Assembly: GCF_001281525.1 (NCBI RefSeq)
Contig: NZ_LGCI01000010.1
Coordinates: 920,869-984,868 of the forward strand
Length of the DNA: 64,000 nucleotides
Direction of reading: 5' to 3'
Source of the DNA: Lysinibacillus macroides
GTDB lineage: Bacteria; Bacillota; Bacilli; Bacillales_A; Planococcaceae
The notes beneath the pieces were generated by a model. The model saw only the letters and a program-made list of their open reading frames with translations, did no database searches and was not told the DNA's origin. The translations under genes and the position numbers were made by a program. Below, in pieces: positions 1-7,170 of this stretch; position 1 is the stretch's first letter; the number at the start of each line of letters is the position of its first letter.

Positions 1-2027
1 TATTTTAAATCCTCATTCAGCATCTTGATTCCGTCTGCTGCCTTTTTGGTGTTTCCAGCAGTTTTCTTGCCATCATCATTGCCCGTGTCAAGCTTGTCAC
101 TAATACCATCACCCATTGCGAGTGCGTCGTTAATGGATTTCATTAGGGCGTCTGTGTTACCTGTATTTGCTTTTGGCACCGAAAAATCAGTTACTCTTTC
201 TCCCCAATCGTATCCTTTGCCGTATGCCTCCACAATATCAAACGTTTTAAGTTGCCAATCTTCTGCTACCATTCGTTCAACTTTATGCTTATTTATCCCT
301 AACTTTTCATCTGTCCATGCTTGTAAGTTTTCACGCCATTGCCCCCACGAATCTGCCATGTTAGTACCTAATACAAAATCCATAGCTTTAGCGATGCTTT
401 GTAAAATACTTAAAGCGTTATCACCTAGTTGCGCAAACATACGACCAATAGCGCTTAAATCACCGCTAAATATATTAATCAAACCTTCTGCTACCGTTGC
501 GGATACGTTATAAATATTCGTAAATACTTCGACTGCTATATTCCAGATATAAATAAACGCATTAGCTACGGTAGCACCTAAAGCTAAAAACACACCCGCG
601 ACTACACCTGTTGCACTAATGGATTTGTTGGCAAAAAGGTTAATTGCTCCAACCGCTACATACAGTATCGTTATCAATGCCACAATCCCCATTACAACTA
701 AAAAAACGGGATTGGCAGCTAATGCTGCATTTAGTCCCCATGCGGCGGCAACCATTGACCAAGTTGTACCTGTACCTAAACCCGTCACCATAGCGTACCC
801 CCACAAAGCCGTTGTAGTAATTGCAGCCCATGCCGATACCGCCATTTTAGCAACCACAACAGCTCCTAGAGCACCAACATATCCCATTACAGCAGTAGTT
901 GCTGCTCCAACAATCGGCGCTATGGCTGACCAATTATCGTAAATTAGCGAACCTAAATTAATTATCATTACTAGAGTTTGTTCTACTGCACCTGCTACTA
1001 CATAAAGCGCTTGCGTTGCACTCGTTGCAAACTGTTTAAATCGGTCACTGTTAGCAATATCATTGATTTTTTGTAGTACAGGTCCAAATGCATGTAATGC
1101 TTCATTTTGGAAAACAATCCACATCTGCCCCCATGTTACAGGCATGCTGTCAAATTTAGCATTAATTTCATCTGTTGCCGCAAACATTGCATTTTTAACT
1201 ATTTCTGCGGTAATTGCTCCATCTGAAGCCAACTCGCGAATTGCGCCAATCGGCTCCCCCATATAATCTGCGATTGTCGCAATTAAATTTGGCGCTTGCT
1301 CAAAAATCGAATTAAGCTCATCACCGCGCAAAACCCCACTTGCCAATGCTTGTGACAATTGGAGAGTTGCATTACTAGCCTCAGTCGCATTTGCTCCTGC
1401 AATGCCGAACTGCTTTTGTACGAGTTCCGTAAATGCTACTACCTCCCCCATACTCCCAAATGCATCACGTGCATTTGTACCAATACGGGCTACCATATTT
1501 GCGGTATCCTTATACGATGAAAAAGACCGTTGAGCAGCATCATGAATCATCTGTTGAGCAAGGTCTATTTCACTCATGTCCCCTAGCCCAAAATCCACTT
1601 CAGAGACTTGGTCTGGCAGAACTGGCATATCATCTACCAGCAATTGCACACGTGCTTTCAAATCGGTCATTTCATCTGACAACTGTATAACCTTGCCTAA
1701 ACCTTGCAACGACAGATATGCACCAATTAAAGTCATTACTTTGCCAATTAATCCATCCATAGCACTTGTACCATCACGTATCCTATTATTAAATCGTTCT
1801 TGCTCATTTTCAGCATCCCTAATTTCGCTTTCGATTCGATTAAACATTTCGTCGACTCTAGCCAACTCTCGTTGCGCTTGTTGCAACCTGGAAATATCCA
1901 CGACTTCACCACTTGCGTTTTGAAGATTTTCAAATCCACTAATTGTTAATTGCAATGCGCTGTTAATCGAGCGGAAAATAGGGCTTAAATTGTCTGTCAT
2001 ATTAATAGCTGTACGTATTGTTGCCAT
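1..2027 (-). CDS. Phage tail tape measure protein (partial, N-terminal 675 residues)
   Basis: Sets tail length and takes part in DNA injection. The frame is open from ATG at 2027 (RBS AGAGGTG) to the left edge, so the C-terminus is missing. A polar N-terminus with a coiled-coil-like stretch is followed by the motif GDELNSIFEQAPNLI typical of tape measure N-terminal domains, then long hydrophobic Ala/Val/Gly-rich segments (about residues 360-500). These fit family knowledge of membrane-inserting tape measure segments. Normally this gene follows the frameshifted tail chaperone directly. Here a 5.8 kb island separates them, and a terminator lies just upstream (2050-2076). Confidence is high for the family. 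Confidence 0.9.
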   Translation of the reverse strand, partial: MATIRTAINMTDNLSPIFRSINSALQLTISGFENLQNASGEVVDISRLQQAQRELARVDEMFNRIESEIRDAENEQERFNNRIRDGTSAMDGLIGKVMTLIGAYLSLQGLGKVIQLSDEMTDLKARVQLLVDDMPVLPDQVSEVDFGLGDMSEIDLAQQMIHDAAQRSFSSYKDTANMVARIGTNARDAFGSMGEVVAFTELVQKQFGIAGANATEASNATLQLSQALASGVLRGDELNSIFEQAPNLIATIADYMGEPIGAIRELASDGAITAEIVKNAMFAATDEINAKFDSMPVTWGQMWIVFQNEALHAFGPVLQKINDIANSDRFKQFATSATQALYVVAGAVEQTLVMIINLGSLIYDNWSAIAPIVGAATTAVMGYVGALGAVVVAKMAVSAWAAITTTALWGYAMVTGLGTGTTWSMVAAAWGLNAALAANPVFLVVMGIVALITILYVAVGAINLFANKSISATGVVAGVFLALGATVANAFIYIWNIAVEVFTNIYNVSATVAEGLINIFSGDLSAIGRMFAQLGDNALSILQSIAKAMDFVLGTNMADSWGQWRENLQAWTDEKLGINKHKVERMVAEDWQLKTFDIVEAYGKGYDWGERVTDFSVPKANTGNTDALMKSINDALAMGDGISDKLDTGNDDGKKTAGNTKKAADGIKMLNEDLK

Positions 2028-2049
2028 TTCTTCACCTCTTTTTTCCCTA

Positions 2050-2076
2050 ATAAAAAGCACCCAAATATGGATGCTT
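2050..2076 (-). terminator. Rho-independent terminator after the lipoprotein pair
   Basis: On the minus strand an 8-bp stem (AAGCATCC/GGGTGCTT, one G-U pair) with a 6-nt loop is followed by TTTATT. It ends the lipoprotein transcript 23 nt before the tape measure start codon, so tape measure expression needs readthrough, antitermination or a local promoter. Confidence 0.6.
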
Positions 2077-2090
2077 AATATAATGAATAT

Positions 2091-2696
2091 TTATCTAATT
2101 ATTTGTTCATACATTTTCCCTTTTACAGTAATTATAGCTTTCAATGGTTTACCATCTTGCTCGACTTGTTCTGGTACAGAAGCTAAAAAATGTAGTGTGC
2201 CAATTTTCAGAGGCTCGATTGATGTGATATTTGTATAAGTAAAATCTGCTCCACCCTGATCTTCTATTGTGGAGAAAGTTTGATATTCGTATTTTTCATC
2301 ATAGATAATTTTTACATCTACAAATTCATCAGATGATTGGCCCGATGTTAGTAAACTTTTGATGGCGATAATGGTATCTAAGTAAACTTCCCCCGCCTCT
2401 TCATTTTTGTAATATGTATACATAGAACTCGGATTTGGTGGTGTAATTTGTTTACCGAAAACATTGTTGTTAATTGTGATTTCTGCGTAATCATCAATTA
2501 CTAATGCCTCGCCTTTAACAATTGTCAGAACCTCCTTTACCTCAGGCTCAGTTTCTTTTTCAGTTGACTTAACTTCTTCTTCTGCACCTTCTCCAACAGA
2601 TTCTTTTGGAGAGCTATTTGAATTGTTGCTCTTATCACTTTGACCACAAGCAACCAAAAAAATAGACACCAATAATAATAATCCTAGCTTTTTCAT
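2091..2696 (-). CDS. Small secreted lipoprotein (201 aa), possible exclusion protein
   Basis: Start chosen at 2696 (AGGAGG six bases upstream) rather than an in-frame ATG nine codons earlier. Residues 1-18 form a lipoprotein signal with lipobox LVAC, followed by a Ser/Asn then Glu/Lys-rich linker and a globular domain ending near residue 200. No catalytic motif was recognised. It follows a second lipoprotein gene by 13 nt, so the two probably form an operon. Lipoproteins encoded by lysogens are known to block DNA injection of related phages, for example Ltp of Streptococcus phage TP-J34, which acts on tape measure proteins. That role here is inference from position only. Confidence 0.75.
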   Translation of the reverse strand: MKKLGLLLLVSIFLVACGQSDKSNNSNSSPKESVGEGAEEEVKSTEKETEPEVKEVLTIVKGEALVIDDYAEITINNNVFGKQITPPNPSSMYTYYKNEEAGEVYLDTIIAIKSLLTSGQSSDEFVDVKIIYDEKYEYQTFSTIEDQGGADFTYTNITSIEPLKIGTLHFLASVPEQVEQDGKPLKAIITVKGKMYEQIIR

Positions 2697-2709
2697 GGAA
2701 ATCCTCCTT

Positions 2710-3327
2710 TTAATTGCCTTCATTTAGATCATCTGGATAAACAACTGTATCTATTACTTCTCCATTTGTTTCATCTTTAAAAAATACTGTAATTTTAAGT
2801 TGTTCAGAGTCTACTCCATTAAACATTTGATAATACATACCTACAATTGCAATTCCCATAGATGCCATAGTATCAAAACTATTTTCGAACTTTTCCTTAT
2901 CTACAGCTAGTGTGAACTCCGTAAAAGATTTATTGTAAGTTACATCTTTTATAGAAGCAAAATCTTCACTCTTTTTAATATTTTCTACCGCTTCTAAAAT
3001 ACCATTTTCCATTTCTTTCAGCATTTCTTTATGAACAGATTTAGGCATTTTATATGTTATAGATCCATCATCATTCTTGATGGCTTCCTTGATTCCTTCT
3101 TTTTTCGCTTCAGTAATCACTGTATCAATGTCCTGACCTTCAAAAAACGAAGCAGGTAGTGTAACTTCTACATTTAAAAGTCCTTTATCAACTTTTACAT
3201 CTGGAGATGATTCCTCTGTCGTGTCTTTAGTATTATCTGTTTCCTTGCCACCATCATTTTCTTGATTACATGCTATTAAGAAAATGCTTAGTAGCAATAT
3301 TGATGGTATAAAAAATATTTTCTTCAT
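2710..3327 (-). CDS. Small secreted lipoprotein (205 aa)
   Basis: An N-terminal hydrophobic signal ends in lipobox LIAC, with lipidated Cys at residue 20. An Asp/Glu/Lys/Thr-rich linker and a mixed alpha/beta domain follow. RBS GGAGAGGAGG lies upstream of ATG 3327. It is the first gene of a two-gene lipoprotein unit placed between a CRISPR array terminator and the tape measure gene. No enzymatic motif is visible. It would be anchored on the outer face of the membrane. A superinfection-exclusion role is plausible but unproven; an ordinary cell-surface lysogenic conversion protein is the alternative. Confidence 0.75.
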   Translation of the reverse strand: MKKIFFIPSILLLSIFLIACNQENDGGKETDNTKDTTEESSPDVKVDKGLLNVEVTLPASFFEGQDIDTVITEAKKEGIKEAIKNDDGSITYKMPKSVHKEMLKEMENGILEAVENIKKSEDFASIKDVTYNKSFTEFTLAVDKEKFENSFDTMASMGIAIVGMYYQMFNGVDSEQLKITVFFKDETNGEVIDTVVYPDDLNEGN

Positions 3328-3422
3328 TATTGAATCTCCTCCTCTCCTTAAATATACATGGATAATAGAGGAAATTCTATTATTATTTTCACATTTCTAC
3401 ATTTTTCTCACCCCTTTCAATG

Positions 3423-3449
3423 AAAAAACACCCTCCTAAGAGAGTGTTT
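3423..3449 (-). terminator. Terminator of the first CRISPR array
   Basis: Minus-strand hairpin AAACACTCTC/GAGGGTGTTT (10 bp, one G-U pair, loop TTAG) followed by Ts, five bases beyond the last repeat of the array. A related hairpin sits at the end of the second I-B-like array (6196-6238). Confidence 0.75.
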
Positions 3450-3454
3450 CCTCA

Positions 3455-3941
3455 ATTTACATTCCACATAGTTAATTGAAAACTGATCATCCACTAGGGC
3501 GCGCTGATCGCTCTCCTCATTTACATTCCACATAGTTAATTGAAAACAGAAGGAAAAGTTTACGACATAAATTGTGCTCGCGAATTTACATTCCACATAG
3601 TTAATTGAAAACGACCAATTATCATAAATAAATGCTCCCACTATCATAAATTTACATTCCACATAGTTAATAGAAAACCTCTTGCAAACTAAAATGCTCC
3701 TCGTAATATACTTTATTTACATTCCACATAGTTAATAGAAAACTGTGTGCCAAATGTATAGAGGACACCATAATCGCCTGTATTTACATTCTACATAGTT
3801 AATAGAAAACACAGGCTATGATTGGGGTAATAACTTATTTAATCCAGAATTTACATTCCACATAGTTAATAGAAAACCGGAGTCGTTTTTCATTAAAATT
3901 TTTAAATTTATTATTTACATTCCACATAGTTAATAGAAAAC
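3455..3941 (-). CRISPR. Type I-B-like CRISPR array, 8 repeats and 7 spacers
   Basis: Eight 29-bp repeats start at 3455, 3519, 3584, 3650, 3715, 3782, 3849 and 3913, separated by unique spacers of 35-38 bp. Read on the minus strand, the repeat begins GTTTTC and ends GGAATGTAAAT. It resembles the 29-bp type I-B repeat of Clostridioides difficile (from memory), with predicted crRNA handle ATGTAAAT. The three leader-distal repeats (3455-3612) read GTTTTCAATTAAC and the five leader-proximal ones GTTTTCTATTAAC. The repeat at 3782 has one extra substitution. Block-wise variation fits growth from the side of the predicted promoter at 3998-4026. No cas genes are present. Spacer 3 (3613-3649) resembles the tape measure gene. 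Confidence 0.93.
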
Positions 3942-3997
3942 CCACCTCCATCATAACTAAAAAAGTCTGTTCTCTCAAGGTTTGACGGAGGGGTATG

Positions 3998-4026
3998 ATT
4001 CTATTATTTCGTGATTTTGCAGTCAA
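3998..4026 (-). promoter_or_regulatory. Sigma-A-type promoter in the CRISPR leader
   Basis: On the minus strand TTGACT and TAGAAT are separated by exactly 17 bp, giving a start near 3991, about 50 nt upstream of the first repeat (3913-3941). This sets the transcription direction of the array and agrees with repeat orientation and the terminator at 3423-3449. Confidence 0.7.
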
Positions 4027-4151
4027 CCTTCTATATAAAAAAATAGAGTTGTACTAAAAAGTAGGCTTATCCCTTATGGCACAAGTCTTTAGCACATTTG
4101 CTCCATAAAATGATCCACTGCATCTTTATGTTCGCTGGTGGTTCGCACTTA

Positions 4152-4412
4152 TTAATTACAAGTGACTGTATCTAATTCCAATTTGCGTTTTTCTAACTCG
4201 TAAAACATTATAGAGACCAATGTACTGTTACCCAAATTATTAACTAGCGCTCCTTTCAAAGCTAAATAAAAGAAATGTATATCTTTTTCTTTCATCTCAC
4301 CAACAGCATTTTGCCACCAAGTTGCAATATCGTTAGACACAGGAGAGCTTATATTGCAAGATTTCGAAAATGTAATCATTGCTTGCATACGTCGTGCATC
4401 AGCTACTAACAT
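4152..4412 (-). CDS. Hypothetical protein (86 aa) next to the CRISPR leader
   Basis: Start at ATG 4412 has an AGGGGGA RBS; an upstream in-frame ATG (4448) lacks one. The protein is mostly helical in character (TWWQNAVGEMKEKDIHFFYLAL), with no recognised motif and a Cys-Asn C-terminus. It lies between the CRISPR leader and a predicted divergent small RNA. The 125 bp downstream contains no supported gene, apart from a short run reading SEHKDAVDHFMEQMC that could be a gene remnant. Function unknown. A link to the array (regulator or anti-CRISPR) would be speculation. Confidence 0.5.
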   Translation of the reverse strand: MLVADARRMQAMITFSKSCNISSPVSNDIATWWQNAVGEMKEKDIHFFYLALKGALVNNLGNSTLVSIMFYELEKRKLELDTVTCN

Positions 4413-4478
4413 GGTTAATCCCCCTATTGGGAGTAACATCCACTTCAAATTGTAACAAATTTATGCTATAATACATTT

Positions 4479-4552
4479 TGATAATTGACTTGAGTGGATG
4501 TCACTCAAATTTGTATCACGATCTAAGTTGGCGCTTAGATTGTGATTTTTTT
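4479..4552 (+). ncRNA. Predicted small RNA A (about 74 nt), prophage island
   Basis: A promoter TTCAAA-N17-TATAAT (4444-4472, with extended TGC upstream of the -10) is followed by a 7-bp hairpin (TTGAGTG/CACTCAA, 4490-4508) and a 13-bp terminator hairpin (4515-4546, loop TTGGCG) with a T8 tail. No ORF with an RBS lies in the transcript. It runs opposite to all neighbouring genes. Layout matches predicted RNAs at 24792 and 33351, and its terminator loop is the exact complement of the loop of RNA B. Confidence 0.55.
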
Positions 4553-4578
4553 ATTTACTCGAAACATTTATGACACCC

Positions 4579-5307
4579 TCATTTAACAAGTTTTAATTGT
4601 GCCTGGCGATTATACTGCTCTATTTCTAACTGCATTGATGTCGATGGTTGCCACATAGAGATAAATTTCAGAGCTTCCTCGTAATTAATTTTCGGTAACT
4701 CGCTATAACGTGGAATGCAAAAATATCTTTTAAACTCGCTCCATAGAGCACTAAACACTTTGCGACTAATTTTTTCATAAGCAGGTGATTCTTTTCCGCC
4801 TAAAGCTTGTATTACTCTATAAGTACCCTGTTGCTGAATATTTTGCTGCTCTACCCCATCAATTCGCATTTGACTAACCACTTTATCTAACTTACTTTCA
4901 ATCTTATCAACACGTTCACTAGTTTCGATTGATAATTTCAAATGTTCACGTCTTTGCTGTTCAACAGTTAAGATTGGTTGTGGCTCAATAATCTTGTAAT
5001 ACTCGTCCACTAGCATTTCGTAAGCATCCCAAGCTTTGTCTGTATTAAGTGATTTAGCGTGTAACCATGCCCCTTTTTCAGTCCAAAGATAGAGAGCGCT
5101 GATGTTTGATGGCAATTCGTAAATTTTACGAAACGTTCTAAGTTCTTCACCTTTCAAACAAAAATAATGCTTTTCTGCTACATAGCGCTCTTTATTATTA
5201 GTAAAATTTTTTGAAATAGATTTTGAATCTGTTCCATAACTTTCAGCAATTTGTGCCGTTCTTAATACTCGGTTATTTCTATACGTAATTACTTGTAATT
5301 GATTCAT
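4579..5307 (-). CDS. Phage antirepressor, ORF6N + ORF6C domains (242 aa)
   Basis: Residues about 1-95 resemble the ORF6N/KilA-N-type DNA-binding region of phage antirepressors. A coiled linker (about 105-150) is followed by an ORF6C-type C-terminus with ALGGKESPAYEKISRKVF and RYSELPKINYEEAL. Antirepressors of this kind inactivate CI-like repressors at induction. The C-terminal half is clearly paralogous to that of the Rha-type antirepressor at 35269-35973 in the main immunity region, while the N-terminal domains differ. It lies 19 nt downstream of the Cro-like gene, in one minus-strand unit governed by the operators at 5539-5648. Confidence 0.8.
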   Translation of the reverse strand: MNQLQVITYRNNRVLRTAQIAESYGTDSKSISKNFTNNKERYVAEKHYFCLKGEELRTFRKIYELPSNISALYLWTEKGAWLHAKSLNTDKAWDAYEMLVDEYYKIIEPQPILTVEQQRREHLKLSIETSERVDKIESKLDKVVSQMRIDGVEQQNIQQQGTYRVIQALGGKESPAYEKISRKVFSALWSEFKRYFCIPRYSELPKINYEEALKFISMWQPSTSMQLEIEQYNRQAQLKLVK

Positions 5308-5326
5308 TTACACTACCTCCTTAATA

Positions 5327-5521
5327 TTAGAAAATTTCTTCAACTATTGTTCCGTAATAACTAGCGATTCTCTTGGCTAACTTTAAAGATGGCGTTCTAT
5401 CCCCTCTTTCAATTGCTCCTAGCATTTGAGGTGTAATATTTAAGTCAGTAGCTACTTCTGATCTCGCTTTATCACCTCTGAGATTTATCAAAACCTTCCT
5501 TTCCTTCAAAACTACATTCAA
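5327..5521 (-). CDS. Cro-like XRE-family HTH protein
   Basis: TTG start at 5521 is preferred (GGGAGG seven bases upstream); an ATG at 5539 would overlap the RBS. The about 64-residue protein is a single helix-turn-helix domain (KARSEVATDLNITPQMLGAIERGDRTPSL split across helices 2-4). It is divergent from the CI-like gene at 5683 and shares its operator region, the classic layout of a lysogeny switch. It is expected to repress the CI side and allow antirepressor expression. Confidence 0.75.
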   Translation of the reverse strand: MNVVLKERKVLINLRGDKARSEVATDLNITPQMLGAIERGDRTPSLKLAKRIASYYGTIVEEIF

Positions 5522-5538
5522 GTTACTACCTCCCTTCA

Positions 5539-5648
5539 AGAAACATTAAGTTTCTATAAATTAATATTAATAGAAACATTATGTTTCTGTCAATGGTTTT
5601 GGAAACTTTTTGTTTCCATCTGGGTTTTTAATAGAAACAATAGGTTGC
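5539..5648. promoter_or_regulatory. Operator cluster of the island lysogeny switch
   Basis: Three 17-bp palindromes, AGAAACATTAAGTTTCT (5539), AGAAACATTATGTTTCT (5572) and GGAAACTTTTTGTTTCC (5601), plus a degenerate copy at 5633-5648. They are spaced 29-33 bp apart, about three helical turns, between divergent Cro-like and CI-like genes. The sites differ from the sequences in the 38.4-38.55 kb switch, so the two switches probably have different specificity. Confidence 0.8.
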
Positions 5649-5682
5649 AACTTATATAATTATTTGTAAGAGGTGAAACCAA

Positions 5683-6042
5683 ATGTTTGCACAAAATTTA
5701 GCTAAACTACGAAAAGAAAGAAATCTTAGTCAGTATACACTGGCTGAATTAATGAATTTATCACGGGGTCAAATAGCCAATTATGAGCAGGGATCACGCG
5801 AACCCGACTTCGATACATTAGAAAAATTTGCTGATTTCTTTGGAGTCAGTACCGATTACCTGCTTGGCCGTACAGAAAAACAAAATCTTACAATCGAAGA
5901 ACAAGATGAAGCAGCTTTTCAAGCATTTGCAAACAATCCTACCTTGCAAAAATGGTACAAAGAATTGCCTGAATCGAAAGAAGAAGATTTAGAGAAACTG
6001 CGGAAGATGTGGGAAATTTTAAAGAATACTGGTGAACTATGA
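5683..6042 (+). CDS. CI-like XRE repressor of the island (119 aa)
   Basis: N-terminal HTH (residues about 5-60, LSQYTLAELMNLSRGQIANY) binds DNA, presumably the GAAAC-N7-GTTTC sites just upstream. Residues about 75-119 form a charged helical tail (FQAFANNPTLQKWYKELP and onward) nearly identical to the tail of the repressor at 38547-38942, although their HTH domains differ. Such short tails without a LexA-type peptidase domain are typical of repressors controlled by ImmA-like proteases; an ImmA-like gene lies at 41477. RBS AAGAGGTG precedes ATG 5683. Convergent with the CRISPR unit at 6238-7018. Confidence 0.82.
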   Translation: MFAQNLAKLRKERNLSQYTLAELMNLSRGQIANYEQGSREPDFDTLEKFADFFGVSTDYLLGRTEKQNLTIEEQDEAAFQAFANNPTLQKWYKELPESKEEDLEKLRKMWEILKNTGEL

Positions 6043-6195
6043 TACCTGCCCTCGTTCAATAATTTCTAATATTATTAAGATTAGCACCATAGGATTGATT
6101 TTATATAGGATATTTTTATAATAAACAGTTGTGGGAAATTTATCAAGTTTTTCCACCGCTCTTTATAGCTATATTTAGACCCAATTTTATTTCCA

Positions 6196-6238
6196 ATGCA
6201 AAAACACTCTCACTTTTGTTATGAGAGTGTTTTTGCAT
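6196..6238. terminator. Strong bidirectional terminator between CI-like gene and CRISPR arrays
   Basis: A perfect 17-bp stem (ATGCAAAAACACTCTCA and its complement) with a 9-nt loop contains T5 runs within the arms, so it can act on both strands. It would end the composite CRISPR transcript on the minus strand and the CI-like gene on the plus strand. It shares the core AAACACTCTC with the terminator of the first array. Confidence 0.75.
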
Positions 6239-6570
6239 TTACATATTCCACTTAGTTAATAGAAAGAAAAACATATTTATTAAGATTTGAACCATATTTA
6301 CATTCCACTTTGTTTATAGAAAACAGGAAACTTAAAACCTTGTTTTACGGGTTCAATATTACTGATATTATACATGAGCAATTCCCCTAACCGCAATCTA
6401 ACTGTCCTAAATTCTTCGAAATCATTCCTACTATTTTTACTACTAATTGTTCTCTATCCCACACTACTATGCAAAATTTACATTCCACGTAGTTAATAGA
6501 AAACGCGTCTTTTATAAAAAGTTACCGACATACAATCCACAATTTACATTCCACATAGTTAATAGAAAAC
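6238..6570 (-). CRISPR. Decayed type I-B-like CRISPR array
   Basis: Four copies of the I-B-like repeat start near 6238, 6296, 6476 and 6542. Those at 6238 and 6296 carry several substitutions and an insertion; 6476 has one change, and 6542 matches the leader-proximal consensus of the first array. Spacing is 29, 151 and 37 bp. The 151-bp gap (6325-6475) is about two spacers plus one repeat, suggesting that one repeat has eroded beyond recognition. The end nearest 6570 lacks an I-B leader and abuts a type I-C-like array 14 bp away. Confidence 0.8.
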
Positions 6571-6584
6571 CCTCCTTAATCAGG

Positions 6585-7018
6585 ATTTCAATCCACACAC
6601 CCTATAAAGGAGGTGACGTAACTTTTACTAGGTTTAGTTTATCAATTAGATATTTCAATCCACACCTCCAATGAAGGAGGTGACTGACAGGTCATATGGC
6701 AGATCGTTTCGATGTTGGATTTCAATCCACACCTCCAATGAAGGAGGTGACGTAATATTTCCCCTGACTCCTTTGCTCCGGACGATTTCAATCCACACAC
6801 CCATACAGGGTGTGACCTGTTGCTCCTTCACGATCTGCTGCAACTCTTCTCATTTCAATCCACACACCCATACAGGGTGTGACGATTAAAAGGCGTAGGC
6901 GTGGATTTAGAGGTATATATTTCAATCCACACACCCATACAGGGTGTGACGATTAAAAGGCGTAGGCGTGGATTTAGAGGTATATATTTCAATCCACACA
7001 CCCCAAAAGGGGTGTGAC
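6585..7018 (-). CRISPR. Type I-C-like CRISPR array, 7 repeats and 6 spacers
   Basis: Seven 32-33-bp repeats start at 6585, 6652, 6719, 6785, 6852, 6919 and 6986, with spacers of 33-35 bp. On the minus strand the repeats begin GTCAC and end GTGGATTGAAAT, as in type I-C repeats of Bacilli. The inner hairpin differs in blocks with both arms changed together: CACACCCC/GGGGTGTG at 6986, CACACCC/GGGTGTG at 6785-6950, CACCTCC/GGAGGTG at 6652-6751. The copy at 6585 is a hybrid with mismatched arms, as expected for a leader-distal repeat. Spacers 6884-6918 and 6951-6985 are identical, a duplicated unit. The AT-rich leader would be 7019-7130. Confidence 0.93.
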
Positions 7019-7130
7019 TACGAAAAATCAACAATTTTAGTTACAAATAATTGATCTTTACTATTTAAAAAAAGTAGTTACTACCTTTATATCATAACTT
7101 CTCACAAATACATATATTTAGTGCCTAAAA

Positions 7131-7170
7131 AACACCACAAAACCCCGATCACTCGGTAATCTTGTGGTGC
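7131..7170 (-). terminator. Terminator upstream of the I-C leader
   Basis: On the minus strand an 8-bp stem (CACCACAA/TTGTGGTG) with a long loop is followed by T6. It would end transcripts coming from the structural genes (8.5 to 7.6 kb) before the CRISPR leader. Confidence 0.65.

Noticed and set aside
3613..3649. Spacer 3 as a self-targeting spacer
   Set aside because: Nucleotide identity to the resident tape measure gene is good only at the crRNA 3' end; the seed end is mismatched, so interference is unlikely.
3455..7018. Short reading frames through the repeats and spacers
   Set aside because: They consist of translated repeats (for example SINYVECKF) and have no RBS; the DNA is CRISPR, not coding.
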